Source: Thalassospira sp. | GTDB taxonomy: Bacteria > Pseudomonadota > Alphaproteobacteria > Rhodospirillales > Thalassospiraceae | Reading direction: 5' to 3' | Length of the DNA stretch: 64,000 nt | NCBI RefSeq assembly: GCF_002709775.1 | Contig: NZ_PAQR01000018.1 | Coordinates: forward strand, 1-64,000 | Shown: piece by piece, positions 23,190 through 32,648 of the stretch | Layout of the letters: every line of letters begins with the position of its first letter | Position numbering within the stretch: position 1 is the stretch's first letter | Position numbers and translations under genes: made by a program | Notes under the pieces: generated by a model | What the model saw: only the letters and a program-made list of their open reading frames with translations | What the model was told of the DNA's origin: nothing | Databases searched by the model: none

Positions 23190-23621
23190 ATGACCGCAGC
23201 TACTAAGAACCGCAATACCCCGACCCGTGCAGGCCTTCGTCGCGCCGGGAAGGTCGCCGCCGCAGCCCATTGTTTTGCCGGGACCATCGCAGTCCAGAAT
23301 GCCTCCGGCTACGTGGAACCTGCCAGCACAGCCACCACACTGATCGCATTGGGGGTGTTTACTGCAGAAGCAGACAACACAAACGGTGCAGATGGTGATG
23401 TTGTTGCTGAGTTCGATCGGGGCTGTTTCCGCCTGGCGAACTCGGCTGATGCTGACGCAATCACGTCGGCTGACATCGGCAAGGCTTGCTACCTGGTCGA
23501 CGATCAGACTGTCGCCAAGACTGATGGCACGGCATCGCGCAGTAAGGCCGGGATTGTCGATGAGGTCGACGATCTTGGTGTCTGGGTTCGGATCGATCCG
23601 ACCAGCGGTGTTCTTGTTTAA
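23190..23621 (+). CDS. capsid decoration/cement protein (DUF2190-like)
   Basis: 143 aa. Ala/Thr/Asp-rich beta protein with FAGTIAVQNASGYVEPAS, LGVFTAEADNTNGADGDVVAEFDRG and GKACYLVDDQTVAKTDG, the DUF2190 capsid cement pattern. Between protease and capsid genes, as usual. It likely stabilises the expanded head from outside. Confidence 0.82.
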   Translation: MTAATKNRNTPTRAGLRRAGKVAAAAHCFAGTIAVQNASGYVEPASTATTLIALGVFTAEADNTNGADGDVVAEFDRGCFRLANSADADAITSADIGKACYLVDDQTVAKTDGTASRSKAGIVDEVDDLGVWVRIDPTSGVLV

Positions 23622-23646
23622 CCCTATCGGATAAGGAATTTTCGTC

Positions 23647-24549
23647 ATGGATTTGACGCCACAGAACCTTGAAGCCGTCTTCAAAGGATACAAAGCACAG
23701 TTCCAGCAGGGTATGGCCTCGCTGGGCGGTGACGCCGAACTTTGGAAGAAGTTCGCAATGGAAGTGCCAAGCACAACCGCTGTCGAAGTGTATCCGTTCC
23801 TCAAGACCCTTCCGCGCCTTCGCGAATGGATCGGCGACCGTGTAATCAGTTCTCTCGAAGCAGCTGATTTCTCGATCAAGAACCGCAAGTTCGAACTCAC
23901 TGAAGGCGTCGAACGCGATCGGATCGAAGACGACAGCTTTGGCCTATACGGTCCTGTTGTTCAGGAATTTGGCCGCAGCTCGGGTGAGCACCCGAATGAG
24001 CTTTGCGTTGAAATGTTCGAGGCAAATCCGGATTGCTATGACGGTCAACCGCTGTTCGACACCGACCATGTTGTTCTTGATGCAGATGGTCAGGAACAGA
24101 GCGTATCAAACGACATGGGTGGTTCTGGCCCTGCCTGGTACGTGATGGACCTCTCACGCGCTATCAAGCCGGCCATTTTCCAGAAGCGTCGCGATTACAG
24201 TTTCCGCGCGATGAATGACTTGAGCAGTGAGCAGGTGTTCATGACAGACCGGTTCATGTTCGGTGTTGATGCGCGCGTCAATGCCGGTCCAGGCCTGTGG
24301 CAGCTGGTCGTTCGCAGCAAGCAGACCTTTAACGCGGCAAGCTATGCAGCCGCTCGCCAGGCGTTGACCGCGCTTAAAGGAGACCATGGTCGCCCGCTTG
24401 GCTTGCGTCACACTCATACGATGGTGCCGAATACACTTGAAGGGGCTGCACGCAAGGTCATCAGCAATTCGTTGGCGGCTGGTGGCGAGACCAACGAGTG
24501 GGCAGGAACTTCCGAGCTGATCCTTAACCCGTGGCTGGCGACCTCTTAA
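23647..24549 (+). CDS. major capsid protein, Mu T-like
   Basis: 300 aa, near the size of Mu T. Landmarks: WKKFAMEVPSTTAVEVYPFL, LREWIGDRVI, LTEGVERDRIEDDSFGLYGPVV and a C-terminal VPNTLEGAARKVI. HK97-like fold expected. Good ribosome site (AAGGAA). It builds the icosahedral head. Confidence 0.93.
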   Translation: MDLTPQNLEAVFKGYKAQFQQGMASLGGDAELWKKFAMEVPSTTAVEVYPFLKTLPRLREWIGDRVISSLEAADFSIKNRKFELTEGVERDRIEDDSFGLYGPVVQEFGRSSGEHPNELCVEMFEANPDCYDGQPLFDTDHVVLDADGQEQSVSNDMGGSGPAWYVMDLSRAIKPAIFQKRRDYSFRAMNDLSSEQVFMTDRFMFGVDARVNAGPGLWQLVVRSKQTFNAASYAAARQALTALKGDHGRPLGLRHTHTMVPNTLEGAARKVISNSLAAGGETNEWAGTSELILNPWLATS

Positions 24550-24585
24550 TCGCCAGTCCATAACCCGGTCAGTGAGGAAAGTACA

Positions 24586-25002
24586 ATGGCAACGCGCAGC
24601 AACCGCAAGTCCACCGCCGCAAAGAAGACGGTTCCACAGAAAGAAGGAACTGAAGGCACCACAGCAGTCAGTTCCGATACCAAACCGGCGTCGACTGAAG
24701 CGTCAGCATCGGCCGGGGAACCGGAACCGCAGGCAAGCCCGGAACAGCAAAGCCCTCAAGGCAAGGTCGCATCAGATAAGGGCGTTAAATCAGAGCGCGG
24801 TGCATCTGATGAGACGTCGTCTGAGTTGCCGTCGAAGGTGACAGTCTGCACGGTTCGCGGAAAAACCGAACATCGTCGCTCCGGGATCAAGTTTACGCGA
24901 TCCGAACAGGTTGTGGATCTGTCGGAACTCGATCAACGGAAAGCCGACGCGATTGTCAATGATCCGAAATTGATCGTTGAAGCGGTCAACCAGGAAACCT
25001 GA
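24586..25002 (+). CDS. Mu gp35-like protein with disordered N-terminus
   Basis: 138 aa. The first ~85 residues are low-complexity (Lys/Ala/Ser/Pro/Glu) and probably disordered. Residues ~86-138 hold a compact domain (RRSGIKFTRSEQVVDLSELDQRKADAIVNDP) like Mu gp35. Neck-region accessory protein; role unknown. Confidence 0.7.
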   Translation: MATRSNRKSTAAKKTVPQKEGTEGTTAVSSDTKPASTEASASAGEPEPQASPEQQSPQGKVASDKGVKSERGASDETSSELPSKVTVCTVRGKTEHRRSGIKFTRSEQVVDLSELDQRKADAIVNDPKLIVEAVNQET

Positions 25003-25030
25003 ACGTCAGATGCAAGGGTAGCGAACGGCT

Positions 25031-25438
25031 ATGGCCTATCTCACCGAGCAAGATCTCACTCAGCGGATTGGCGCAGCAGAGTTGCTGCGCCTCTCCGATA
25101 GAGATGGAGACGGACAGGCCGATGCTGGTGTCATCACTGGCGCGATTTCCGAAGCAGAGAGCACGATTAACGGCTACCTGACTGGTCGTTACAGTCTGCC
25201 GATCACGCCGGTGCCTGCGTTGCTAACAGGCCTCGCTGCTGACATCGCACTATACAACCTCCATCCATGGGGGGCTCCTGAAGAAATGCGTCTGCGCTTT
25301 AAGGATGCGATGGCGACCTTGAAGCAAATTGCTGCCGGAGATCTTGTTCTCAGTGCTGAGAGGGTTCCCAGCGTGAGCATGCCTCAATGGGGCGACAGCG
25401 GGCCTGTCTTGTCTGAGCCAAGACGGAAGGGTTTCTGA
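25031..25438 (+). CDS. head-tail connector, Mu gp36-like (DUF1320)
   Basis: 135 aa. AYLTEQDLTQRIG, LSDRDGDGQADAGVI, AESTINGYLTGRYSLP and LTGLAADIALYNLH define DUF1320. Probably a connector/adaptor ring between portal and tail. The Asp-rich loop could bind metal. The stop overlaps the next gene. Confidence 0.88.
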   Translation: MAYLTEQDLTQRIGAAELLRLSDRDGDGQADAGVITGAISEAESTINGYLTGRYSLPITPVPALLTGLAADIALYNLHPWGAPEEMRLRFKDAMATLKQIAAGDLVLSAERVPSVSMPQWGDSGPVLSEPRRKGF

Positions 25439-26007
25439 TGGCACTCGTTTTTGAGATTCCGGATCTGACCGCCGCTATCGAAGATCGCCTCAAGGCAATG
25501 GTGCCTGGATTGAAAACGGTCGAGGGCGTTACGTCCCTCTCCGATGTGATCGATCGAAAAATCCTCCCGAGCCATACACCTGCGGCTTGGGTGCTTGATC
25601 TTGGGGCAACGGGTGACAGACCGGACTTCACCACGGGCGAGTTTTCTCAACCCATCACCTCGACGGTCGGGATCGTCATCGCAGCTCGAGCGAATGATCG
25701 GTTGGCAAACCAGGCGGGTGGAAAGCTCAAGCCTCTTAGCATGGAGATCATGGCTGCACTGTCGGGCTGGTCTCCAGACATTGATCAGACCGAAAGAATG
25801 CAGTTCAGCCGCGATCGACTGATCGAAGTGAACAAAGGGGCGATCTGGCGTCAGGTCGACTTTACCGTCGAGTGGACTTTGCACGGTACCGAACCGGAAC
25901 GTGCTGATCTTGATGATTTCAAAACTGGTGTCTCCGAGTGGGATCTCGCGGCACCTGACGGCACGACGGATGCCAAAGACACGATCACACTGGAGCAAGA
26001 CCAATGA
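25438..26007 (+). CDS. tail terminator-like protein, Mu gp37
   Basis: 189 aa. VFEIPDLTAAIEDRLKAMVPGLKTVEG, AAWVLDLGATG and a beta-rich core match gp37-type tail terminator/neck proteins (DUF1834). It likely caps the tail tube at the head end. Start and stop overlap the neighbours. Confidence 0.8.
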   Translation: MALVFEIPDLTAAIEDRLKAMVPGLKTVEGVTSLSDVIDRKILPSHTPAAWVLDLGATGDRPDFTTGEFSQPITSTVGIVIAARANDRLANQAGGKLKPLSMEIMAALSGWSPDIDQTERMQFSRDRLIEVNKGAIWRQVDFTVEWTLHGTEPERADLDDFKTGVSEWDLAAPDGTTDAKDTITLEQDQ

Positions 26008-26363
26008 CCAACAAAGTCAATGTTGTGCCTGGAAAGGACGGCTTGAAGGTGCGTACCGAAAATGGTGCCCGCCATATCCGCCCCAAAGGCGAGAGCGTTT
26101 CGCTCACTTCCTATTACCGTCGTCGGATCGCTGCAGGTGATCTCAAACAGGTAAAAGATTTGCCTGAAGAGACCCATGAACCCGACACGCCAGTGGCCGA
26201 AGAGGAGGTCACTCTCGGCTCGCTTCTCAAAACGCTTGATTATAGCGACCAGGCGCAAGCGACCGAGGATGGGAAACCGTCTCTCACCTATCTCTCAGAC
26301 ATTCTAAATCGCCGTGTGACGCGCAAGGAAGTTGACGCGGCCCTGAAGGAAATGGAGGCCTGA
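26004..26363 (+). CDS. Mu gp38-like protein (DUF2635), extended
   Basis: 119 aa. The first ~55 residues (VNVVPGKDGLKVRTENG, SYYRRRIAAGDL) are the short DUF2635 domain. Mu gp38 homologues are often only that long, so the ~60-residue acidic C-terminal extension is added here. Role unknown; placed before the sheath gene. Confidence 0.75.
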   Translation: MTNKVNVVPGKDGLKVRTENGARHIRPKGESVSLTSYYRRRIAAGDLKQVKDLPEETHEPDTPVAEEEVTLGSLLKTLDYSDQAQATEDGKPSLTYLSDILNRRVTRKEVDAALKEMEA

Positions 26364-26364
26364 A

Positions 26365-27840
26365 ATGTCGATCAGCTTCGATAGTATCCCGACGAATTTG
26401 CGAGTTCCGTTCGTGTATGCCGAGTTTGACAACACGAACGCGGTATCCGGTCCGGCATTGATGCCTTATCGCAATCTGGTTATTGGCCAGCGCATTGCGA
26501 GTGGTCAGCCCGTCGCCGCTCTCACACCAATCCGGGTCACCAGTGCTGCCCAGGCAAAGAACTATTTCGGTGCTGGTTCGATGCTTGCCCAGATGCTTGA
26601 ACGCCAGTTGCAGAACAATAGCGTTACCGAGACCTGGGCAATTGCACTTGATGATGATGGTGCCGCTCAGGCCGCGACCGGGGCTTTGACCGTAGGTGGC
26701 ACGGTTTCGGCCGGCGTCATTTATCTCTACATCGGTGGTCGTCGTGTAAAGGTTGGTGTGTCTGGCGATGATGCGCTGAGCGATATCGCCAGCAACATCG
26801 TCGATGCGATTGCTGCCAACACAGATCTGTCGGTCTCTGCAGCTATTGACGGCGTTACGGCCGAGAAGGTCAACCTGACGGCACGCAACAAGGGCGTTGC
26901 GGGGAACGATCTGGATATCCGCGTCAACTACTACGATGGTGAGACCCTGCCTGAAGGCTTGACGCTTACGATCACAGCCATGTCTGGTGGGCAGGCAAAC
27001 CCGGATATAGACACCGTGTGGGCGGCGATCGGTGATGAGCATTACAACGTCATCACCAACCCTTACACCGATGCTGCTAACCTCACGGCGCTCGAGACCG
27101 AACTGGTCGATCGTTGGGGACCGCTGCGCATGATTGAGGCGATGGCTTTCAGCGCAGCCACGGGAACGCATTCGGAATTGGGCACACTGGGCGACAGCCG
27201 CAACAGCCCGCATGTCTCAATCATGAACGGTGCCGGCAGCCCGTCGCCTACTTGGGAAATTGCGGCCGCTGTTGCAGGCAAGGTTTCGTACTACGCCAAC
27301 ATCGACCCGGCCCGTCCGTTCCAGACGCTGACGCTGGATGGCATCCTGCCACCGAAGACGCAGGATCGGTTCACGCTGCAGGAGAACAACCTGCTGCTGT
27401 TCGATGGCATTTCGACCTTCATGGTTGATGACGGTGGGTTGGTTCGTATTCAGCGTCTCATTACGACCTACAAGACCAACCCGCAGGGTGCGGAAGATAT
27501 CAGCTACCTCGATGTCAATACGCCGCTGACCCTTGGCTATCTGCGCTACGATTTCCGCAATTACATCCTGCGCAAATATCCCCGTCATAAACTTGGCAAT
27601 GACAGCACGAACTACGGTGCCGGTCAGGCAATCATGACGCCGAAGCTCGGCAAGGCCGAGGCGATTGCACGTTTCCGCGTATGGGAAGAACAGGGTCTGG
27701 TCGAGAACATCGATCAGTTCAAAAACGATCTGATTTGCGAGCGCAATGAAAGCGATCCGAACCGGCTCGACTGGTATCTGCCACCGGACCTTATGAACCA
27801 GTTCCGTGTTGGCGGGGCCAAGATCGGCTTCATTCTCTAA
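26365..27840 (+). CDS. contractile tail sheath protein (Mu L)
   Basis: 491 aa, the usual length. Landmarks: ISFDSIPTNLRVPFVYAEFDNTNA at the N-terminus, YFGAGSMLAQMLERQLQNN, LTARNKGVAGNDLDIRVNYY and the C-terminal YLRYDFRNYILRKYPRHKL. Sheath subunits contract to drive the tube through the envelope. With the tube gene next, this marks the virion as a myovirus. Confidence 0.95.
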   Translation: MSISFDSIPTNLRVPFVYAEFDNTNAVSGPALMPYRNLVIGQRIASGQPVAALTPIRVTSAAQAKNYFGAGSMLAQMLERQLQNNSVTETWAIALDDDGAAQAATGALTVGGTVSAGVIYLYIGGRRVKVGVSGDDALSDIASNIVDAIAANTDLSVSAAIDGVTAEKVNLTARNKGVAGNDLDIRVNYYDGETLPEGLTLTITAMSGGQANPDIDTVWAAIGDEHYNVITNPYTDAANLTALETELVDRWGPLRMIEAMAFSAATGTHSELGTLGDSRNSPHVSIMNGAGSPSPTWEIAAAVAGKVSYYANIDPARPFQTLTLDGILPPKTQDRFTLQENNLLLFDGISTFMVDDGGLVRIQRLITTYKTNPQGAEDISYLDVNTPLTLGYLRYDFRNYILRKYPRHKLGNDSTNYGAGQAIMTPKLGKAEAIARFRVWEEQGLVENIDQFKNDLICERNESDPNRLDWYLPPDLMNQFRVGGAKIGFIL

Positions 27841-27865
27841 CCGCTTTCCGTGAGGAGACAAGGAT

Positions 27866-28237
27866 ATGTCTAATAACCCAAATCGCCGCGCCGGGCGGAT
27901 CTACTTCAAGGTCGATGGCACTCAATACGATGCCAAGGGCAGTTTCAGTTACAACCTGGGCGCAGACAAGCGCGACGGCATTGTCGGGGCGGACGGTGTG
28001 CACGGTTACAAAGCCATGCCGCAGGTTCCGTTCATCGAAGGTGCTGTGACGGACCGTCCGGACATGGACCTAAAGTCCGTTCTGGAACTGGACGGTGTGA
28101 CAGTCACCCTCGAGCTGGCCAACAGTAAAACCATCGTCCTTCGCAACGCCTGGTGGGCCGGTGAAGGAACCGGCAGCTCAGAAGAGGCCGAAATTCCGGT
28201 CCGTTTCGAAGGTATTAGCGCCGAGGAGATGAAGTAA
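27866..28237 (+). CDS. tail tube protein (Mu M)
   Basis: 123 aa. GRIYFKVDGTQYDAKGSFSYNLG and HGYKAMPQVPFIEGAVTDRPDMDL are typical of Mu M tail tube proteins; beta-rich. Polymerises into the inner tube. The stop overlaps the chaperone start (ATGA-like). Confidence 0.9.
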   Translation: MSNNPNRRAGRIYFKVDGTQYDAKGSFSYNLGADKRDGIVGADGVHGYKAMPQVPFIEGAVTDRPDMDLKSVLELDGVTVTLELANSKTIVLRNAWWAGEGTGSSEEAEIPVRFEGISAEEMK

Positions 28238-28643
28238 TGAAGCCCATCACTGCAAAACTTAAGACGCCGATCGAAGCACATGGCGAGAAAGTCAGCGAGC
28301 TCACGCTCAACGAGCCGGATCTCGGCGGCCTTGATGGCGTCGATCTCACGGTCAGCATGGAAGGTACGATCAAGATCAATCTTGGTGACCTTCACAAGAT
28401 CATCGCGTCGATGGCCGGTATCCCGCCGTCAGCCGCAAAGCAGATCAAGATCTCGGACCTGAAGAACATTGCGCCAGCGGTGATGGATTTTTTGGGAGAG
28501 TTCCTCCCAACTGGCGCGAGTTGATGGAGGAAGTGGCTTACACCTTTCATTTCCAGCCATCCGAGCTGGAGCGCATGAAGGTAAGCCAACTTCTCAAATG
28601 GCACACCGGTGCCCGCAATATTCACAAGAAATTGCATGGATAG
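28237..28643 (+). CDS. tail assembly chaperones with programmed -1 frameshift
   Basis: The zero-frame product ends at 28524 (95 aa; TPIEAHGEKVSELTLNEPDLGGLDGVD is the Mu gp41-like motif). In-frame T TTT TTG at 28488-28494 is a classic slippery heptamer, and GGGAG/CTCCC (28494-28498 with 28504-28508) pairs just after it. A -1 shift after codon 86 adds 49 residues, NWRELMEEVAYTFHFQPSEL...LLKWHTGARN, ending at TAG 28641-28643 (135 aa in all). That extension matches the second half of tail chaperone fusions in Mu- and P2-like phages. The two forms bind the tape measure during tail assembly. Confidence 0.85.
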
Positions 28644-28652
28644 CGACCCGAG

Positions 28653-30401
28653 ATGGCAAACCGCGAACTCACATTGAAGATGATCGTCCAGGCGATAGAC
28701 CGGGTGACCAAACCGGCACGCCAGATGGGAAATGCGATGGGCGATATGGCCCGTCGCGCCCGTCTTGATCATCTGCAAGCCAAATTGCTGGCAGCGCGTG
28801 AGCGTTTGTCATCGATGGGCACTGCTGCGCGCGATTTGGGTAAGCGGTTTCAGGATTTCGGTACCGGCGCTCTGACGAAGGTTACAGCGCCGTTGGCGTT
28901 GGCAGGAGGGTTTGCCTTTAACGCTTATGGCAAGATCGAGCAACTGACCACATCCTTCAAGTCGATGCTTGGTGGCGGTGAAGCAGCACGCCAGATGATG
29001 GAAAAGCTGACAACATTCGCGGCCAGCACGCCGTTTCAGCTGGAAGGTATTGGTCAGGCTACAAAGCAGTTGCTTTCCTTTGGCGTTTTGCCGGCAAAGA
29101 TCATCGAAAATTTGCGGATGCTGGGCGATATCGGTGCCGGCGCCAACGTGCCGCTTAATGAAATGGCGGCAATCTTCGGGAAGGTCAAAGCCAAGGGCAA
29201 GGCCATGACCGAAGAACTGTTGCAGCTTTCGGATCGCGGTATTCCGATCATTGATGTCCTGGCCAAGGGACTTGGCAAGTCCAAGGATCAGATTTTCGAG
29301 TTGGCGTCTCAGGGGCGGATCAGCTTCGATATCCTCAAACGTGCCATGCAGACCATGACGGCCGAGGGCGGTATCTTCTTCAAACAGATGGAAGAGCAGT
29401 CCAAAACGCTGTTTGGTAAACTGTCGACGCTGAAGGACAACGTGTTCTTGCTGTTTGCGGATATCGGAGTGACGATCGACGAGATGTTCGGTGTCAAAGC
29501 GGGAATCGATTTCCTTATTGCCCAAGTGCAGGGCCTTCGCACTTCCTTTAAGGCGTTTGCCAAAGACCATCCTGAATTGGCAACGTGGATTGCTACACTG
29601 GCGTTACTCGCCGCAGCAATTGGACCTGTGATCATCGGGCTTGGGCTCGCATCCAGTGCTATTGGTGTCCTTAGCAGTGGCTTTGCGCTTGCATTTGCAC
29701 CGATCACAGGACTGATCGCTGTCGTAGGCAACTTGGTTACGGCGTTGCGTGCCGGATATGGCGTTATGGCGGCATTCAATCTGGTTCTTGCGGCCAACCC
29801 GATCGGATTGATTGTTACGGCCGTCGCGGCTTTGGCTGCCGCAGCTTATCTGATCTACCAAAACTGGGGTCCGATCAGCAATTTCTTCTCCGGCCTATGG
29901 GCAGAAATCAAATCAGCCTTTGATCAGGGCTTCATCCAAGGTGTGTTGAAGGTTCTTGAAGTCTTCAACCCGACGATCTGGATTGCCAAAGGCGTCAATG
30001 CACTGATCGCGTACCTGTTTGGCATCGATCTGGCCAAGGTTGGCAGCGAGTGGATTGGCGGCCTTTGGGACGGGATGCAAGCCAAGTGGGCGGAGCTGGT
30101 CGACTGGTTGAGCACGGCCATTACGTCATTGATGGACTGGATGCCCGATTGGGTTAAAGAACGTCTGGGATTGGACGCAGGTGGTCTTGGGCAAATGCCT
30201 GGGGGCGCGGTCGGCAATGTCGCATCGGCAGTTGCGCCTGCAATCGGTCCGCAGAACGGCCAAGGACAGGGTCGCTTTGCCGGTGAGGTCAAGGTTTCCT
30301 TTGATAACGCGCCGTCAAACATGCGGGTCAAGGAAGTCAAATCAGACAATCCTGATTTCGTGCCGTCGGTTTATGCCGGCTACGCGATGGGAGGGTCGTG
30401 A
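28653..30401 (+). CDS. tape measure protein (Mu gp42-like)
   Basis: 582 aa. N-terminal coiled coil, a TMP core with LTTSFKSMLGGGEAARQMMEKLTTFAASTPFQL, ELLQLSDRGIPIIDVLAKGLG and GRISFDILKRAMQTM, then hydrophobic segments (~310-400) that may cross the host membrane. It sets tail length. Length suits a tail of Mu size. Start 9 nt after the chaperone stop. Confidence 0.92.
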   Translation: MANRELTLKMIVQAIDRVTKPARQMGNAMGDMARRARLDHLQAKLLAARERLSSMGTAARDLGKRFQDFGTGALTKVTAPLALAGGFAFNAYGKIEQLTTSFKSMLGGGEAARQMMEKLTTFAASTPFQLEGIGQATKQLLSFGVLPAKIIENLRMLGDIGAGANVPLNEMAAIFGKVKAKGKAMTEELLQLSDRGIPIIDVLAKGLGKSKDQIFELASQGRISFDILKRAMQTMTAEGGIFFKQMEEQSKTLFGKLSTLKDNVFLLFADIGVTIDEMFGVKAGIDFLIAQVQGLRTSFKAFAKDHPELATWIATLALLAAAIGPVIIGLGLASSAIGVLSSGFALAFAPITGLIAVVGNLVTALRAGYGVMAAFNLVLAANPIGLIVTAVAALAAAAYLIYQNWGPISNFFSGLWAEIKSAFDQGFIQGVLKVLEVFNPTIWIAKGVNALIAYLFGIDLAKVGSEWIGGLWDGMQAKWAELVDWLSTAITSLMDWMPDWVKERLGLDAGGLGQMPGGAVGNVASAVAPAIGPQNGQGQGRFAGEVKVSFDNAPSNMRVKEVKSDNPDFVPSVYAGYAMGGS

Positions 30402-31594
30402 TGTCCTGGAAAGACAAGTTGCGTCCAGCCAGCTACAAGGGTGCGCGGTTCCACATCGAAGGTCACGATTCCGATGTGGCTGGTCGTGAAGTCCAGGTGC
30501 ATGAGTATCCCGGCCGCGATGTGCCGTATCCCGAAGACATGCGCCGCAAAACCAAGAATTTCAGCTTTGCCGCCTATGTGATTGGCGATGACTACATGAC
30601 GGTCCGCGATCAGCTGATCAGCGCGTGTGACAGCGAAGGTGCGGGCACGCTGGTGCACCCATATCTGGGTTCGATCATCGCCATTTGTACTGGCTGTAAA
30701 CTGTCAGAGCGGGCTGATGAAGGACGCATGGCACGCCTTCAGCTCACTTTCGTTGAAGGTGGCACAAACCAGTTTCCGACATCGAGCAAGGATCAATCCT
30801 TTGCGCTGACGCAGGCCGTCGAAGCCGCCCACGCATCAAACCGCGAGAGTTTTGCCAATGACTTCTCGGTCGCAGGCAAACCAGCGTTTCTGGCCTATGA
30901 GTCGGTTGATGTGATTTCGGAGGCAACCAACGAGATCGATGGCGCGGTCAGTGACCAGGGCGACGGCACCTTTGCCCGTGCGCTGAGCAAGATCGGAAAC
31001 GAAGCGCTGACCTTTGTTCAGAACCCGTCGGGTCTGGCCAATCAATTGGGAGATCTGGTTGTTCAGGCTGGCGAAGCTGCCGGTGCTGGTCCGGACACCA
31101 TGCAGGCGCTCCGTCCTATTGCTCAGTTTGGTACGCAACTGGCATCGGTACCGCTGACCACGGCAACCCGAAAAGTCCAGGCGCTCAATCAGAATGCTGT
31201 CGTTTCGCTTGTGACCAACTCGGCTGTTATCGAGATGGCCAGGAACGTGATCGACACCCAGTTCGTGACAACGAACGATGCTTTCGCAACGCGCGACGAG
31301 ATTGGCGGATATCTGGATACCGCGATGGATCGCGCCAGCGAGGCTGAGGATGATCAACTGTTCGAGACGCTCCGCGTACTTCGCACGGCGACCACCGATT
31401 ACATCAACGCCCAATCGCCCCGCACAGCTCAGCTAATCAATACGGTGGCTCCGGTGACCGAGCCGGCACTGGTCACGGCTTATCGCCTTTACCAAGACGC
31501 CGGCCGTGCCGACGAGATCGCCACGCGCAACGGTGTGGCGCATCCGGGTTTTGTGCCTGGCGGGGAAATGATCGAGGTGCTGAGCAATGTCTGA
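30401..31594 (+). CDS. DNA circularisation/tail protein N (Mu N)
   Basis: 397 aa from ATG 30401, overlapping the tape measure stop. The N-terminal domain has WKDKLRPASYKGARFHIEGHDSDVAGREVQVHEYPGRD, the Mu N 'DNA circulation' signature. The rest is helical. In Mu the virion form takes part in DNA circularisation after injection and in the baseplate hub. Confidence 0.9.
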   Translation: MSWKDKLRPASYKGARFHIEGHDSDVAGREVQVHEYPGRDVPYPEDMRRKTKNFSFAAYVIGDDYMTVRDQLISACDSEGAGTLVHPYLGSIIAICTGCKLSERADEGRMARLQLTFVEGGTNQFPTSSKDQSFALTQAVEAAHASNRESFANDFSVAGKPAFLAYESVDVISEATNEIDGAVSDQGDGTFARALSKIGNEALTFVQNPSGLANQLGDLVVQAGEAAGAGPDTMQALRPIAQFGTQLASVPLTTATRKVQALNQNAVVSLVTNSAVIEMARNVIDTQFVTTNDAFATRDEIGGYLDTAMDRASEAEDDQLFETLRVLRTATTDYINAQSPRTAQLINTVAPVTEPALVTAYRLYQDAGRADEIATRNGVAHPGFVPGGEMIEVLSNV

Positions 31595-32648
31595 TGTCAC
31601 GCTTAGCCTCAGCGGTACCAATTACGGTGGTTGGAAGCGCGTGCGTATCACGCGCTCGATCGAGCATATGGCAGGCACCTTTGACCTGCAGCTCAGCGAT
31701 CGTTATCCGGCCGAGGGAAGCATTCCCGTTATCTCCCGAGGATCTGCCTGCAAGGTGGCCATCGATAGCGAAACTGTCATCACGGGTTTTGTCTATGACG
31801 ATAATCCGGGCTTTGATGCAAAGTCGCGGGAGATCCGCGCAGCCGGTCGTGATGTGACAGGTGACCTTGTCGACTGCTCGGCAATCAACCGGCCGGGTGA
31901 ATGGTTGAATGCCAGCCTTGAGAAGGTTGCGACCGATATCGCGCGGCCGTTCGGCATTCCATTGCGGGTCGAGACTGCCACGGGTGCAAGGTTCACCAAG
32001 TTCCGGATCGAGGAAGGCGAGACCGCTTTCGAGGCCATTGATCGGGCTTGCCGCATGCGCTCGGTTCTGGCGATCAGTGATGGCAAGGGAAGTCTGGTTA
32101 TTACCAAACCCGGTGTTTCGCGGGTCTCTGTCAGGCTGGAGGAAGGGGTCAACCTTCTGTCCGGATCTGCTGGCTATTCGGATAACGAACGTTTCTCGCG
32201 CTATATCGTCAAGGCACAACAGCCGGGATCGGACGACTTGTCTGTCGATCAGATTGCCCAAGTGGTTGCCGAACAAACCGATGCAGGCGTTTCGCGCTAT
32301 CGTCCGATGGTCATCCTGGCGGAGGATTCCGCCGATCGGAACTCCGCGCGCAAGCGTGCGCAGTTTGAGGCCAATGTCCGTGCAGCCCGCAGCCAGCAGA
32401 TCACTGTGCGCGTGCAGGGATGGCGGGAAACTGAAAACGGCACGCTATGGCAGCCCAACCGCCTGGTGCAAATCAAATCAGCAACACTCAAGGTCGATCA
32501 GGATCTTCTGATCTCCCAGGTCATCAATACCAAGGATCAGTCCGGTACCGTGACAGAGCTCACGCTGTTGCCACCGGCCGCGTTCGATATCGAACCACCC
32601 AAAGAGAAGAAACTCAAAGATCAGGGGGCGCTCAAATGGATCGAATAA
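31587..32648 (+). CDS. baseplate hub protein (Mu P, late control D-like)
   Basis: 353 aa. SDVTLSLSGTNYGGWKRVRITRSIEHMAGTFDLQLSD and the later RVQGWRETENGTLWQPNRLVQIK are hallmarks of Mu P/gp27-like hub proteins. Overlaps N by 8 bp. It forms the baseplate hub beneath the tail tube. Confidence 0.92.
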   Translation: MSDVTLSLSGTNYGGWKRVRITRSIEHMAGTFDLQLSDRYPAEGSIPVISRGSACKVAIDSETVITGFVYDDNPGFDAKSREIRAAGRDVTGDLVDCSAINRPGEWLNASLEKVATDIARPFGIPLRVETATGARFTKFRIEEGETAFEAIDRACRMRSVLAISDGKGSLVITKPGVSRVSVRLEEGVNLLSGSAGYSDNERFSRYIVKAQQPGSDDLSVDQIAQVVAEQTDAGVSRYRPMVILAEDSADRNSARKRAQFEANVRAARSQQITVRVQGWRETENGTLWQPNRLVQIKSATLKVDQDLLISQVINTKDQSGTVTELTLLPPAAFDIEPPKEKKLKDQGALKWIE

